Below are positions 44,742 through 54,543 of a stretch of DNA of 64,000 nucleotides, piece by piece. The stretch lies in contig JAJEAL010000117.1 of the NCBI GenBank assembly GCA_022822785.1, positions 27,321-91,320 on the forward strand. The letters run 5' to 3'. Each line of letters begins with the position of its first letter. Position 1 is the stretch's first letter. The translations under genes were made by a program, and so were the position numbers. The stretch is from Candidatus Poribacteria bacterium (GTDB lineage: Bacteria > Poribacteria > WGA-4E > PCPOR2b). The notes beneath the pieces were generated by a model. That model did not search any database. It was not told the origin of the DNA and saw only the letters and a program-made list of their open reading frames with translations.

Positions 44742-46280
44742 TCAGTCCGCTGGTTCCAATAGCGGGTACAATGCCATGTGCTTTCCAGCGCCGTCCATAG
44801 CAGTTACTGTGTTCCCCGACCACTGAATCCGATAGGAATTCTCATATCCCACAGCGCGTTCCTGTATCGAAAACTGTGGTCGATCAAAAGTCATTTTAAC
44901 CTGAGCACCTTCACGGACTTGTTCCACTTTCAGGTGATATCGGGTTATCGGTACTGCATTTCCGTCAACAGTTGCTCTAAGGGATTCGCACCAAGGGGGA
45001 ATGCGAATGGACAGCGTCTCAATAGGGCGTTTCGCTTCGACCACCAGAGTGGTAATACCGCTGAGGACTGTGACCGCTTCATGTTCGCGGGACAATAGCA
45101 GGTTGACCCGGACATTGCCGTTACCGTCGCAGGTAATAATATGTTCCCAAGCGGCTGCTATACCCTGTAAAGCGGCACCGGTCAAATCTGAGTTATAGGA
45201 GTGAAAACCGTTCGGTTCGCCGAAGCAAAAAGCACCACGCGCCCGTCGTCGCAGCCCTTCATACGCCCGCCTTTCGGTATTCTCCATCCCCTCATTTTCT
45301 GCAACCCATGACAGGTCATCCATCTGAGAGGCGAGAAGGTGGTTGCAAAGCATCCGTTCCGCGTCTTCAAAATAGGAGCTATAGCCCGATACGCCAAGCA
45401 GACATGCTGCCTCGATTAGGTCTGCGGTGCAGTTCGCCTCGCCCCGCCCGTATCTTGCGTTCACGCTCTCCTTGACCCAACCGGTTGAGGTGCGATAAGG
45501 CAGCATCCCCACATCAAAGATGAGCCGTGCCCGAGCGGTAAACTCTTGCTCCCCGGTAACCAATCCAAGTTCTGCCAGCGAGGCGATTGTCCCGGTGATG
45601 GAGTGGATGTGTGTCCCACAAGCTGGGGTCAACCCGCCGTTCTCTCCGAAACTCACCGCGAGAGCGTGGCGGGCGAAACGGAGTGCCAGATCTATCCCAA
45701 GCGAATCGTCAAAGGTCCGACTGTAGGCGATCAGTGCGCCGATCGCCCGTTCTGAAGTTGTCGTTGCTATGTTATCTTCCTGCCAACCGTCTGGGCCCAA
45801 GCATCTCCCCGGATACGTTCCGGTGGCGCGAGTCGTTTTCTCCATCGCTGCAACGAGTGCTTTGGCATATTTCTCAGCTTTCGGATCGCCCCAAATCCGC
45901 CAAACAGCGATTAAGGCGAGCAACGCTTCGCGCTGATGGTGCATATAAGCTAAGGGTGGACTTGAATCGCCCCCCATATCGTCCCAAGCGAAACCGTCGT
46001 TGTGATCACAACTATCAAAAATCTGTTTGCGCAGCCCTTCTAGCAGCTCCGTATCGTCCGGTAAGCCGACCATCCCATGACACACATTTAGAGCGTGAAG
46101 GAATCTGCCAACGGTGTGTGGCGTATCAGCGGCTTCGTGCTGCGACCACACAGGCGGCGAAATCAGGTTGAAGCGGAAGTACGGACGGCAGTCTTGCTCG
46201 CGGTCTACGCTGTTACAAATATGTTCGATACCGAGCAGCACGTTTACCCGGAGGTCAATTGGTTCCATTGGATTCTTCAT
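44742..46280 (-). CDS. GH127-like (DUF1680) six-hairpin glycosidase-type protein
   Basis: A 512-aa protein resembling the (alpha/alpha)6 barrel plus beta-sandwich of beta-L-arabinofuranosidases. Seen are 'RFLHALNVCHGMVGLPDDTE' near residue 60, 'YFEDAERMLCNHLLASQMDD' (matching the family's 'ERALYNHVLA') and a C-terminal 'LSIRIPPWCESLRATVDGNA'. The cysteine/glutamate zinc-thiolate site of GH127 is not obvious, so activity is uncertain. No signal peptide is seen, so a cytoplasmic role is likely. Confidence 0.7.
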   Translation of the reverse strand: MKNPMEPIDLRVNVLLGIEHICNSVDREQDCRPYFRFNLISPPVWSQHEAADTPHTVGRFLHALNVCHGMVGLPDDTELLEGLRKQIFDSCDHNDGFAWDDMGGDSSPPLAYMHHQREALLALIAVWRIWGDPKAEKYAKALVAAMEKTTRATGTYPGRCLGPDGWQEDNIATTTSERAIGALIAYSRTFDDSLGIDLALRFARHALAVSFGENGGLTPACGTHIHSITGTIASLAELGLVTGEQEFTARARLIFDVGMLPYRTSTGWVKESVNARYGRGEANCTADLIEAACLLGVSGYSSYFEDAERMLCNHLLASQMDDLSWVAENEGMENTERRAYEGLRRRARGAFCFGEPNGFHSYNSDLTGAALQGIAAAWEHIITCDGNGNVRVNLLLSREHEAVTVLSGITTLVVEAKRPIETLSIRIPPWCESLRATVDGNAVPITRYHLKVEQVREGAQVKMTFDRPQFSIQERAVGYENSYRIQWSGNTVTAMDGAGKHMALYPLLEPAD

Positions 46281-46355
46281 TTTTCACCTTTACAACCCGA
46301 ACAAAGGCGGGTATCATTTTCAACGACTGACCTGTAAGAAAGGATAATCTATAAG

Positions 46356-47186
46356 ATGGCAAGCACCTCAAATTACCCCTCTCCCGAAGTCCTTGTTGCG
46401 ATTATGAATAACCACCGGGACTTGGAAATCGCGCGAACGCAACGTTGGTATCGCATTCCCGTTAAAAGCGCGGATCGGCTTATTCCGGAACTGGAGCAGA
46501 TGCAATACCTCGCATTCTACCAAACTGTGGTTTTCAAAAGGGACGCCTATGCTGTGAACTACTATGTGCAGATTGAGCGGATAAGTACCGCACCACGGAT
46601 CGAGTTGTTGCCTGATGAACCGGGACACCAGAATGCAGAGGTGCTGTATTACAAACTGGAGATTTCGCCATTACAACAGTTGCCGCAACCAATTCCAAGC
46701 AAACGCCTACGGCGCGTTACTTTCATTACGACGACACTAGCGAAATTCAGTGCAGCGCAGGAAATTAACGATCTCTTCCACACCAGTCCGATCGAAGATC
46801 TGATGTGGGACGGGCTAAGAGCCGCTGAAATCCAAGCGGAACGCCAGTATGAAATCCGTGAACGCGGCGCCAGTTATGACTTAGATTTCTTTGTTGAGTG
46901 CAGCGACGGAACTAGGATTAACATTGAATGCAATGGCGATACCTACCATTCGACCAAAGCTGCGAGAGACCGTGATAGGAGGAGAAATACCTACCTAACA
47001 ACCAATGACTGGTTGGTTCTGCGTTTCGGCACGGCCGAGCTTCGCAATGACATACGCGGTTGCGTCAATAAAGTCCGAAAGCTTATTAACCAACACGGAG
47101 GACCCGTCGATCGTAGCTTGGCTTACGATCTCTACCGAGATGATACAGATGCACAACTGAATCTCTTTGGGGAAGAAGAGGAATAA
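46356..47186 (+). CDS. DUF559-like endonuclease-domain protein
   Basis: A 276-aa protein. The C-terminal half is a Vsr/DUF559-type nuclease fold: 'SPIEDLMWDGLRAAEIQAER', 'YDLDFFVECSDG' (catalytic Asp), 'INIECNGDTYHSTKAARDRD' (Glu, Asn and His of the active site) and 'RRNTYLTTNDWLVLRFG'. The N-terminal 140 residues contain a beta-rich region of unknown function. Related domains occur in restriction enzymes, mismatch endonucleases and mobile elements. The gene lies alone between the GH127-like gene and a dehydrogenase gene on the other strand, so context gives no hint of a methylase partner. Confidence 0.75.
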   Translation: MASTSNYPSPEVLVAIMNNHRDLEIARTQRWYRIPVKSADRLIPELEQMQYLAFYQTVVFKRDAYAVNYYVQIERISTAPRIELLPDEPGHQNAEVLYYKLEISPLQQLPQPIPSKRLRRVTFITTTLAKFSAAQEINDLFHTSPIEDLMWDGLRAAEIQAERQYEIRERGASYDLDFFVECSDGTRINIECNGDTYHSTKAARDRDRRRNTYLTTNDWLVLRFGTAELRNDIRGCVNKVRKLINQHGGPVDRSLAYDLYRDDTDAQLNLFGEEEE

Positions 47187-47291
47187 ACATTTGATACAGA
47201 TTCACAATTGGACCTCTCCGAGATCACAGACTAATCATATTCTTCAGACCAAAAAGGTTTTTCTTGTTTCGCTGCTCTCCTTGGTAGTTTG

Positions 47292-48749
47292 TTACGCCCA
47301 ACGTTCCACGACCACTTTCTTCTGGGTGAAGAACTCAACCGCATCTTTGCCCTGCCCGTGCATATCCCCGAAGAAACTATCCTTCCACCCGCTGAATGGG
47401 AAGAACGCCATCGGTGCTGCAACGCCGAGGTTAATGCCGATATTGCCGATCTCCGCCTCATAGCGGAATTTTCGTGCAGCTGCCCCACTACTGGTGAATA
47501 GACACGCCATATTCCCATAACTTCCGTCGTTGACCAGTGCGATCGCATCATCAATCGTGTCCACATGAATGGCGCTCAGGACGGGCCCAAAAATCTCGGT
47601 CTTGGCGATTTCGCTCGATGGATTCACATCACTCAAAAGCGTTGGACGGACGAAATTTCCATTTTCATATCCGGAGATCTGAGGGTTACGTCCATCAACC
47701 AAAGCTGTTGCACCCTCATCCAACCCTTTCTGAATGAGTCCCTCAATCCGGGATTTGCTTTCAGGGGTTATCACAGGTCCCATCTCAACACCATCCGCTA
47801 ATCCGTAACCGACCACTCGCGTTTCTGCGGCGTCAGTCATGGCTTCCGCGAACCATTCTCGCGCCTCACCGACGGTGACCGCTAGTGAAGCCGCCAAACA
47901 CCGCTGTCCTGCACACCCGAAGGCACTTTCAGCGGTTGCGTGGCGCGTCATCTCTGGATCCGCATCCGGTAGGACGATAATCGGATTCTTCGCTCCGCCT
48001 TGGCATTGGGCGCGTTTTCCGTTGGCTGTCGCCCGGCTATAGACATATCTGGCGATTGTCGTTGAACCGACAAAGCTAACTGCCTTAATGGTGGGGTTAT
48101 CTAGGATAGCATTCACCGTTGCCTCGGACCCATTCACTAGATTGACGACGCCTTTCGGTAGTCCGGTCTCTTCAAGGAGTTGAAAAATCTTCTGCATCGT
48201 CAACGGCACTTTTTCGGAGGGCTTGACGATATAGGTGTTACCACAGGCGATCGCGTACGGCATAAACCACGATGTGATCATGCCGGGGAAGTTAAACGGT
48301 GCGATTGCCGCGCAAACACCCACCGGCTGCCGAATCATGATTTCATCGATGCCGGCCGCGATATCTTCGAGGTTGTAACCCTGCATCAACGTCGAAATGC
48401 CACAGGCGACCTCAACGTTTTCAATAGCACGACGCATCTCTCCCTGTGATTCAACTAACGTTTTACCACATTCCAGCGTGATGGTGCGGGCGATATCGTC
48501 GAAGTTTTCTTCAAGCAGGTTTTTCAATTTGAATAGGTACTGGACGCGGTCTGGTGCTGGGGTGCGCCGCCATTCGACAAGCGCATCCGCCGCCGCCTGC
48601 GCCGCCAAATCCACTTCGGCACTTGGAGAGAGGGGCACCACTCCGAGAACTTCTGCCGTGGCTGGGTTTGTAACATCTATGTATTCACTCGCACTGGACC
48701 GACGCCATTCATTGTTAATATAGTTATTAAGGGCGGTTTCTGTGCTCAT
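47292..48749 (-). CDS. mmsA: Methylmalonate-semialdehyde dehydrogenase (CoA-acylating)
   Basis: A 485-aa aldehyde dehydrogenase of the MmsA/IolA type. Diagnostic parts are '[20 protein letters not shown]', '[17 protein letters not shown]', '[20 protein letters not shown]' (NAD site) and the active cysteine in '[14 protein letters not shown]'. It converts methylmalonate or malonate semialdehyde to propionyl- or acetyl-CoA in valine and inositol breakdown. The start at 48749 gives the family length; a longer frame to 48884 adds unrelated sequence. Four Gfo/Idh/MocA genes in the window include possible inositol enzymes, but no complete iol cluster is seen. Confidence 0.92.
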   Translation of the reverse strand: MSTETALNNYINNEWRRSSASEYIDVTNPATAEVLGVVPLSPSAEVDLAAQAAADALVEWRRTPAPDRVQYLFKLKNLLEENFDDIARTITLECGKTLVESQGEMRRAIENVEVACGISTLMQGYNLEDIAAGIDEIMIRQPVGVCAAIAPFNFPGMITSWFMPYAIACGNTYIVKPSEKVPLTMQKIFQLLEETGLPKGVVNLVNGSEATVNAILDNPTIKAVSFVGSTTIARYVYSRATANGKRAQCQGGAKNPIIVLPDADPEMTRHATAESAFGCAGQRCLAASLAVTVGEAREWFAEAMTDAAETRVVGYGLADGVEMGPVITPESKSRIEGLIQKGLDEGATALVDGRNPQISGYENGNFVRPTLLSDVNPSSEIAKTEIFGPVLSAIHVDTIDDAIALVNDGSYGNMACLFTSSGAAARKFRYEAEIGNIGINLGVAAPMAFFPFSGWKDSFFGDMHGQGKDAVEFFTQKKVVVERWA

Positions 48750-48880
48750 AAGTATCTGTTTCCTTTCGTGTAGCCGGGGGAGGGAGTATTCCTTTGGGGT
48801 AAGCGATGTAAAATCTCGATCTATTGGGACAAAGCCTGTCTCAGTAGGGAACAACAATCGTTGTTCCCTACGGAATCCAA

Positions 48881-49420
48881 TCAACCTGTATTCAGTTTAT
48901 CCCGGAACGCCTTCCTAAATTTCCGTACTTTGGGGTCAATAACCACTTGGCAATACGGCTGATAAGGGTTCAGTCGGAAATAGTTCTGGTGATACGCCTC
49001 TGCGGGATAAAAAACATCCACCGGCTCAATTTCCGTGACGATCGGATCCTTCCATAACCCCGAAGCATCGGTTTCTTCCCTTGATTTTTGCGCTATCTCT
49101 TTCTGTTCTTCACTGTGGTAATAAATCGCAGAACGATATTGCGTACCGACATCGGCACCTTGCCGATTCAAGGTAGTTGGGTCATGAGTACGCCAGAAAA
49201 TGTACAGTATATCTTCGTAAGAGATAACCTCAGGATCGAAAGAAATCTGCACAACTTCGGCGTGGCCGGTGGTTTCGCTGCAAACCTGTTGATAGGTTGG
49301 GTTTTCAACCACGCCACCTGAATAGCCAGAAATCACTTCATGCACGCCTTGAAGGTCTTGATAAATAGCTTCAACACACCAGAAACATCCACCGGCGAGC
49401 GTTGCTGTTTCTTTGTTCAT
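48881..49420 (-). CDS. msrA: Peptide-methionine (S)-S-oxide reductase
   Basis: A 179-aa MsrA. The catalytic cysteine is in '[12 protein letters not shown]', followed by '[20 protein letters not shown]', '[13 protein letters not shown]', '[20 protein letters not shown]' and 'YCQVVIDPK'. It repairs oxidised methionine in proteins using thioredoxin. The ATG at 49420 has ggagga 5 nt upstream; the frame that extends to 49492 is spurious. The gene end is 131 bp upstream of the start of mmsA, on the same strand. Confidence 0.95.
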   Translation of the reverse strand: MNKETATLAGGCFWCVEAIYQDLQGVHEVISGYSGGVVENPTYQQVCSETTGHAEVVQISFDPEVISYEDILYIFWRTHDPTTLNRQGADVGTQYRSAIYYHSEEQKEIAQKSREETDASGLWKDPIVTEIEPVDVFYPAEAYHQNYFRLNPYQPYCQVVIDPKVRKFRKAFRDKLNTG

Positions 49421-49482
49421 ACATTCCTCCATGCAGAATTTGTCAAATTCGGGGGACGGAAGGGCAACCACAAGGGTTGCGC

Positions 49483-50715
49483 CTACCTCCATGCTTGCTG
49501 GATCTTTGCAATCGCTTCAACGATGTTATCCATATCCTTGCGTGAACCGAGCAGGAGATTCTGGAATAGCCAGACACTTTCTTGACACACCTGATCCGCG
49601 ACGGGACAGGGGAGTTCACGAATCAGATGCGGGTATTTCTGGGCGGCATGTGCGATGCCAGCCTCTTGTGAAAGTGGCGCACCATATCCGCTTGAACAAG
49701 GGATCCCCTCTGCGCTCAGTGCTTCGAGAAATTTGCTCCGTGGCACTCCGCCGAACCCTTCCGGATTGTACTTGGCACAATATAGGTGATAACCGTGCTG
49801 AGTCACCCCAGCGCTCAATTTCGGAGGCGTGAAGCCTTCAATCTGCTTCAATTCCGTTGAAAGATACGCTGCATTTGTATTTCGGATTTTGGTTTGTCCC
49901 TCCAACTTACCCAAGCGCGGGATGAGCAGTGCCGCAAGGTACTCCGACGGACGGTAGTTCCAACCGAGGCGTGGATACTCCCATCGCGCGCCGCCCGGCG
50001 CACGACCAACGTTCATAAAGGCGTAGACGCGGTCACGAACATCTTTGTCATCCGTTGTCACCATGCCCCCTTCACCCGAAGTCAGGTTTTTGGACGATTG
50101 GAAGCTGAAGGCCCCTGCACTACCGAGTGCCCCTACCTTTGTCCCTTGATATGATGCACCGTGTGCTTGTGCACAGTCCTCGATGATTGCGAGTCCATGC
50201 CGTTCCGCGATTTGCTGCAGGGCCTCCATCTGTGCCGGGTGTCCGCCCAAGTGAACTGGCAAAATTGCCCGGGTCCGGTTGGGGTCAATCGCAGCTTCCA
50301 CTGCGGCGGGATCAATTGTGAAGCTATCCGGGTCGATATCGACAAACGCAATTGTGCAATTCCGGTCGAGCGCAGCGCTTGCCGTTGCGACGAAGGTGTA
50401 GTTGGGAATGATCACCTCGCCGCCATCGCCGAAGCCGTCCAGATCGAGCGCACCAGCTAACGCGGCACTGATTGCGTCGGTCCCGTGCGGCATGAACATG
50501 GCGTATTTTGTGCCGGTGTATTCGGCGTAATTCTCGTTGAGTTCTTCTATTTTTTGACCGCCCAATCCTTCTGTCGCGCTGAGATAGACTTCGCGCAATC
50601 TCGGCTCTATCTCCGACTCCCATTCTTCCACACCGGTTAGGGGGGAAATGGGCCACGGATCTTTTTGTGTGTCACGGACCGGTGTCCCACCGGATATAGC
50701 GAGTGTATTTGCCAT
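49483..50715 (-). CDS. DegT/DnrJ/EryC1/StrS family aminotransferase
   Basis: A 410-aa PLP-dependent sugar aminotransferase-type protein. Family motifs are 'YAEYTGTKYAMFMPHGTDAI', 'EVIIPNYTFVATASAAL', 'IIEDCAQAHGASYQGTKVGA' and the PLP lysine in 'FSFQSSKNLTSGEGGMVTT'. Such enzymes aminate keto-sugars for surface polysaccharides or antibiotics, or dehydrate them. The start at 50715 has an aggaggaatt site. No sugar-nucleotide genes are adjacent, so the substrate is unknown. Confidence 0.92.
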   Translation of the reverse strand: MANTLAISGGTPVRDTQKDPWPISPLTGVEEWESEIEPRLREVYLSATEGLGGQKIEELNENYAEYTGTKYAMFMPHGTDAISAALAGALDLDGFGDGGEVIIPNYTFVATASAALDRNCTIAFVDIDPDSFTIDPAAVEAAIDPNRTRAILPVHLGGHPAQMEALQQIAERHGLAIIEDCAQAHGASYQGTKVGALGSAGAFSFQSSKNLTSGEGGMVTTDDKDVRDRVYAFMNVGRAPGGARWEYPRLGWNYRPSEYLAALLIPRLGKLEGQTKIRNTNAAYLSTELKQIEGFTPPKLSAGVTQHGYHLYCAKYNPEGFGGVPRSKFLEALSAEGIPCSSGYGAPLSQEAGIAHAAQKYPHLIRELPCPVADQVCQESVWLFQNLLLGSRKDMDNIVEAIAKIQQAWR

Positions 50716-51195
50716 AAATTCCTCCTTAACTTCAAAGCAGGGCTCACTCCTGAAACCCGTTAAATTCTGTTTCAATCTCTTTACCCAATTATTATATCAC
50801 GAAAGCCAAATTTTTACCTAGAAATTTGCCCCTCATTTTAGGGGCATTTATGGCAGATTTTAGGATTCTTAGACACCCCCAATATAGAAGCTAACCCCCT
50901 AAATCCCCCTTGTCAGGGGGACTTTGTGGAGGTGGGAATAGTTGGTAAATGTTTTCTTATTTCTCTAATTTTCCATAATTCTTAGGGCGGGACAAGATGC
51001 CCGACCTACGACGTAAGAAGCAATCTGCTGTCTACCCGTCATCGGTCAACGAGCAGAAAACTCAGTAGCCCTACCCCTCATTTTATCATGCGGATAGTAC
51101 TGAAACATAGTATAATAGCTTGACTCTTGCACCGATTGAAGATACTTGGTTTTGTTGACATCTGAGAAAGAGATACTTGGAGGGAATTAACAATT
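50716..51195. other. Intergenic region with composite and palindromic repeats
   Basis: In this 480-bp spacer between divergent genes I see no coding region. It holds copy 2 of the composite repeat (50849-50924) and a 'gggcgggacaagatgcccgacctacg' type palindrome at about 50984-51009. Promoters for the aminotransferase and the phosphatase genes must be here, but I cannot fix them. Confidence 0.5.
50849..50924. repeat. Dispersed composite repeat, copy 2
   Basis: Head tatggcagattttaggat followed by tcttagac (compare 29983), then aaccccctaaatcccccttg and tcagggggactt. Copy 3 at 52905-52981 has the same two parts in the same order. Confidence 0.65.
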
Positions 51196-51870
51196 ATGGA
51201 ACTTTACCTGATTCGACACGGACAGTCCACCAACAATGAAGGAAAACTCCCGCGTGCTGCGGACCCATCGCTGACAGACATTGGGCGGGAGCAGGCACGC
51301 TGGGCCGGCGAATCTCTTAAGGATGAGAGGATAACTCGCCTCTACTGTAGCCCGATGTTGAGAACGTTGCAGACCGCCCAGATTATTGGCGATATTATCG
51401 ACCTTCCCCCGCACGTCTTTGTTGGGCTTCATGAGTGGGGTGGTATCTGGGAAATCCGTGAGGATGGAACCGCTGTGCAGCTCCCCGGATTGACCCGCGC
51501 TGAAATCCGTGAGATCTGTCCCGATGCGATTTTACCCGACGATGTAACTGACCGAGGCTGGTGGTTTAACGCGGGGTTTGCGGGAGATATTGAAGGGATG
51601 TGTCAACTCGCACACGAGAATGGCTTAGCTTTCATCGCTCATTTGGGAGAACATCACGGCGATACAGAGCAGCGGGTTGCTGCCGTTTCTCACGGTGGTT
51701 CCGGTGGGAGTTTGATTAGTGCCTTCTTTGGCTTACCGTCCGATGTGGGCTATTCGCGTTTCACCCAAAACAATACAGGTGTTAGTAAGTTATTATTTTC
51801 ACGGGAGCGAAGACAGCTACACTATCTTAACAAGATTAGCCATCTGCCGCCGGAGGCAGTTACATCGTAA
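51196..51870 (+). CDS. Histidine phosphatase (phosphoglycerate mutase-like) family protein
   Basis: A 224-aa protein of the histidine phosphatase superfamily. The catalytic histidine lies in 'LYLIRHGQSTNNEGKLP', with 'LTDIGREQARWAG', 'LYCSPMLRTLQTAQII' and a second histidine in 'VAAVSHGGSGGSLIS'. Members dephosphorylate small molecules or proteins; the specific substrate is unknown. The ATG is preceded by ggagg. The next gene, an oxidoreductase, starts 27 bp downstream. Confidence 0.92.
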   Translation: MELYLIRHGQSTNNEGKLPRAADPSLTDIGREQARWAGESLKDERITRLYCSPMLRTLQTAQIIGDIIDLPPHVFVGLHEWGGIWEIREDGTAVQLPGLTRAEIREICPDAILPDDVTDRGWWFNAGFAGDIEGMCQLAHENGLAFIAHLGEHHGDTEQRVAAVSHGGSGGSLISAFFGLPSDVGYSRFTQNNTGVSKLLFSRERRQLHYLNKISHLPPEAVTS

Positions 51871-51897
51871 GAGTTGGAGTTCCCAAGGAGGGTATCA

Positions 51898-52899
51898 ATG
51901 AAGATTAAACTTGCACAGTACGGCATCTCCCATGACCATGCGTCAGGCAAAGCACGAGTGATGCAGGAGAACGATGATGTCGATTTTTGCGGTATCTTTG
52001 AACCGACACCGGATACCCGCAGCACACTTGGAAGCAAACCGCCCTTTGTTGATGTGCCTTGGTTTTCATCGAAGGAGCAGATGCTGGAAGATGAAACGAT
52101 TGTGGGGATTGCTATCCAAGGGAAAGTCTCGGAGAACCTCGGCTTTGCGCGGGAAGCACTTGAGCACGACAAGCATGTCTGGCTCGATAAACCTGCCGGC
52201 GATGACTTGGAGGCGTTCCGGGCGGTTTTAGATATCGCACGGGAGAAAGGGTTACTGGTACAACTCGGCTATATGTTCCGCTACAACGCGGGCTTTCAGT
52301 TTATCCTTGATTGGGTGTGGTCGGGCAAACTTGGAGACATCTTCTCCGTTCGTGGACGGATAGCGTCTGGTGGTTCGACAGAAGACGCCTGGAAGCTGTG
52401 GGACTCACGCGGGGAACGTGAGGGTGGTATTATGTTCATACTTGCCTGCCATCTGATTGATATCTTTGTCGCATTATTGGGGCGTCCGGAGAATGTGACC
52501 CCGTTTTTGAAGAACGAAGACAAGGCTTTCCCATGGTATCAGGATAACACGGTGTCTGTCCTTGAATATCCGGACGCAATGGCGATTATCGAGTCAACCG
52601 GATTAGAGGTTTCCTCAGGAGCGTCGAGGCGGTTGGAGGTCTACGGGACGCGTGGTAGCGCAATCCTTGAACCGCTCGAACCGCCGGCATTACGCCTGTG
52701 CCTCGACAAAGATCGGGATGGCTATGCCGAAGGTTGGCAGACAGTACCGGTGGAAAATCGTCCGCGCTATGTCGAAAGCCTTCGCGCGTTCATTGCGGAT
52801 ATTCGGGGCGAGAAATCGCCGGACCGTTCCCTCGACCATGAATTTACCGTTCAGGAGACTGTGCTTCGTGCTGCGGGTATGATTAATGCGAACGACTGA
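51898..52899 (+). CDS. Gfo/Idh/MocA family oxidoreductase
   Basis: A 333-aa oxidoreductase with the family's two-domain structure. The N-terminus 'MKIKLAQYGISHDHASGKAR' has a changed glycine motif (G-I-S-H-D-H), seen in a subgroup of the family. The conserved lysine is in 'HVWLDKPAGDDLEAF', and the C-terminal domain contains 'GGIMFILACHLIDIF'. The ATG at 51898 follows an aaggaggg site. It is probably co-transcribed with the phosphatase gene. Confidence 0.88.
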   Translation: MKIKLAQYGISHDHASGKARVMQENDDVDFCGIFEPTPDTRSTLGSKPPFVDVPWFSSKEQMLEDETIVGIAIQGKVSENLGFAREALEHDKHVWLDKPAGDDLEAFRAVLDIAREKGLLVQLGYMFRYNAGFQFILDWVWSGKLGDIFSVRGRIASGGSTEDAWKLWDSRGEREGGIMFILACHLIDIFVALLGRPENVTPFLKNEDKAFPWYQDNTVSVLEYPDAMAIIESTGLEVSSGASRRLEVYGTRGSAILEPLEPPALRLCLDKDRDGYAEGWQTVPVENRPRYVESLRAFIADIRGEKSPDRSLDHEFTVQETVLRAAGMINAND

Positions 52900-52904
52900 C
52901 TATC

Positions 52905-52981
52905 ATTGGTAGATTTTAGAATTACTTAGACGCTTCCAACCCACAACGAAACCCCCTAAATCCCCCTTGTCAGGGGAACTT
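52905..52981. repeat. Dispersed composite repeat, copy 3
   Basis: Head ggtagattttagaattactt then agac..ttccaa, followed by aaccccctaaatcccccttg and tcaggggaact. It matches copy 2 at 50849 in both parts, and copy 1 at 29983 in the head. Confidence 0.65.
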
Positions 52982-53038
52982 GGGCAATTCCTCAGTCTAA
53001 TGGTGTAGAGGGTGGTACATAATCGGAGGTCAAAAAGC

Positions 53039-54532
53039 ATGGCAGATAGAGACGTACCAATCGCTGTCGATTCAGAGAAGCAGCTGTTTATTGACGATAA
53101 ATTTATCGCTGAAAGCGATGGAGTAACCCTCACGATGAATCCGCCACAGCAGATGCCTGAACCGGTGCTGGAAGTGAATCGACCGTGGGAGGGGTTCATC
53201 GGTGCTTATAACACTGTGTTGAAAGAAGGCGATCGATTTCGACTCTGGTATGACGTGATTCTACCGGAAGGGTCATCGGAAATCTTCCGAGGTATTGCTT
53301 ATGCAGAATCGGACGATGGCATCCACTGGACGAAACCAAATCAGCACCTCATTGAGTTTCAAGGTTCAAAGGAGAACAACCTCGTTGCACCGCGTCTTCC
53401 GGACGCACCACGCGGCGAGATGGAAGGGGCGACTGTTTTTAAGGATACGAATCCCGCCTGTCCGCCCGAAGAACGTTACAAGCTCTGGACCAAGATGCAG
53501 CGCATTCCCCCAGAGGATATCCAGGTTGGAAAGACCGGCGGCTTGGTGGCGATGTACTCCGAAGATGGAATCTACTGGCAGGTGTATGATAAGCGCGTGG
53601 ATACCCGCCACTGCGATACACAGAACGTCCCTTTCTGGGACGAGCGGCTTCAAAAATATGTTGGATACGTCCGTACACGGACAGAGACGGAAGATTACCG
53701 AGGTCGCTCTGTTGGGAGGGTTGAATCGGACGATTTTCAGGATTGGTCGGAGACGGAAATTGTGTTCCAGGCATCACCGGAAGATTTTCGCGCCCCAATT
53801 CCACCCGCTTGTCGTGACCGGATTGGGTCGTATGTGGATGTCTATACCAACGCTTGCATGAAGTATCCCTTCGCGCAGGCTGCCTACTTTATGATGCCAA
53901 GTTTCCTATATCACTGGGACTGTAAAGAGATACCCAACGAGCGGCAGATTAATTTCCCGGATACTTGTGACGTGCGGTTGCTGACCAGTCGAGACGGGAT
54001 CAGCTGGTCCTACGCTGGGGGTCGGAAGCCGTTCCTGCGGCTTGGGGCGTGGGGCAGCCTCTCGTCGCGGATGATTTACGCAGCACCCGGTGTCGCGAGG
54101 GTAAGAGATGAGTTATGGCATTATTACAAAGGGTCTAATTTTGACCATTCTAGCCAGCCGGACCCCGAGTCGGACGAAAAAGGGAGTGGGCTATTCCGAG
54201 CCGTTTCTCGGTTAGACGGCTTCATCTCAGCGGACACCCCTTATGAAGGTGGGACGCTGATCACCCCTCCGTTGATATTTAAGGGGGATCAACTGATACT
54301 GAATTTAGACACGAGTGCAGGCGGCATTCTCCGCGCCGAGATTCAGTCTGCTGATGGGAAACCGATAGAGGGATATACCTTGGCGGATTCCGATGAGCAC
54401 AATGGGAATTCAGTCTCTATGCCAGTTCGTTTCCAAGGGAAATCAGATGTCAGCGGACTCGCAGGGGTTCCGATCCGTTTACATTTTCAGATGCACGATT
54501 GTAAGCTTTATGCGTTTCAGTTCACCGTTTAG
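53039..54532 (+). CDS. Five-bladed beta-propeller glycosidase-like protein
   Basis: A 497-aa protein resembling the GH32/43/68 beta-propeller group. Seen are 'QLFIDDKFIAESDGVTLTMN' at the start, 'FRLWYDVILPEG' and 'GIAYAESDDGIHWTKPN' (a blade motif), and 'RLLTSRDGISWSYAGG'. The acidic catalytic residues cannot be pinned down. No signal peptide is seen. The ATG at 53039 has ggagg 10 nt upstream, while the frame starting at 53012 lacks one. Such intracellular relatives often act on oligosaccharides taken up from polymers. Confidence 0.75.
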   Translation: MADRDVPIAVDSEKQLFIDDKFIAESDGVTLTMNPPQQMPEPVLEVNRPWEGFIGAYNTVLKEGDRFRLWYDVILPEGSSEIFRGIAYAESDDGIHWTKPNQHLIEFQGSKENNLVAPRLPDAPRGEMEGATVFKDTNPACPPEERYKLWTKMQRIPPEDIQVGKTGGLVAMYSEDGIYWQVYDKRVDTRHCDTQNVPFWDERLQKYVGYVRTRTETEDYRGRSVGRVESDDFQDWSETEIVFQASPEDFRAPIPPACRDRIGSYVDVYTNACMKYPFAQAAYFMMPSFLYHWDCKEIPNERQINFPDTCDVRLLTSRDGISWSYAGGRKPFLRLGAWGSLSSRMIYAAPGVARVRDELWHYYKGSNFDHSSQPDPESDEKGSGLFRAVSRLDGFISADTPYEGGTLITPPLIFKGDQLILNLDTSAGGILRAEIQSADGKPIEGYTLADSDEHNGNSVSMPVRFQGKSDVSGLAGVPIRLHFQMHDCKLYAFQFTV

Positions 54533-54543
54533 CACCTCCGTTC

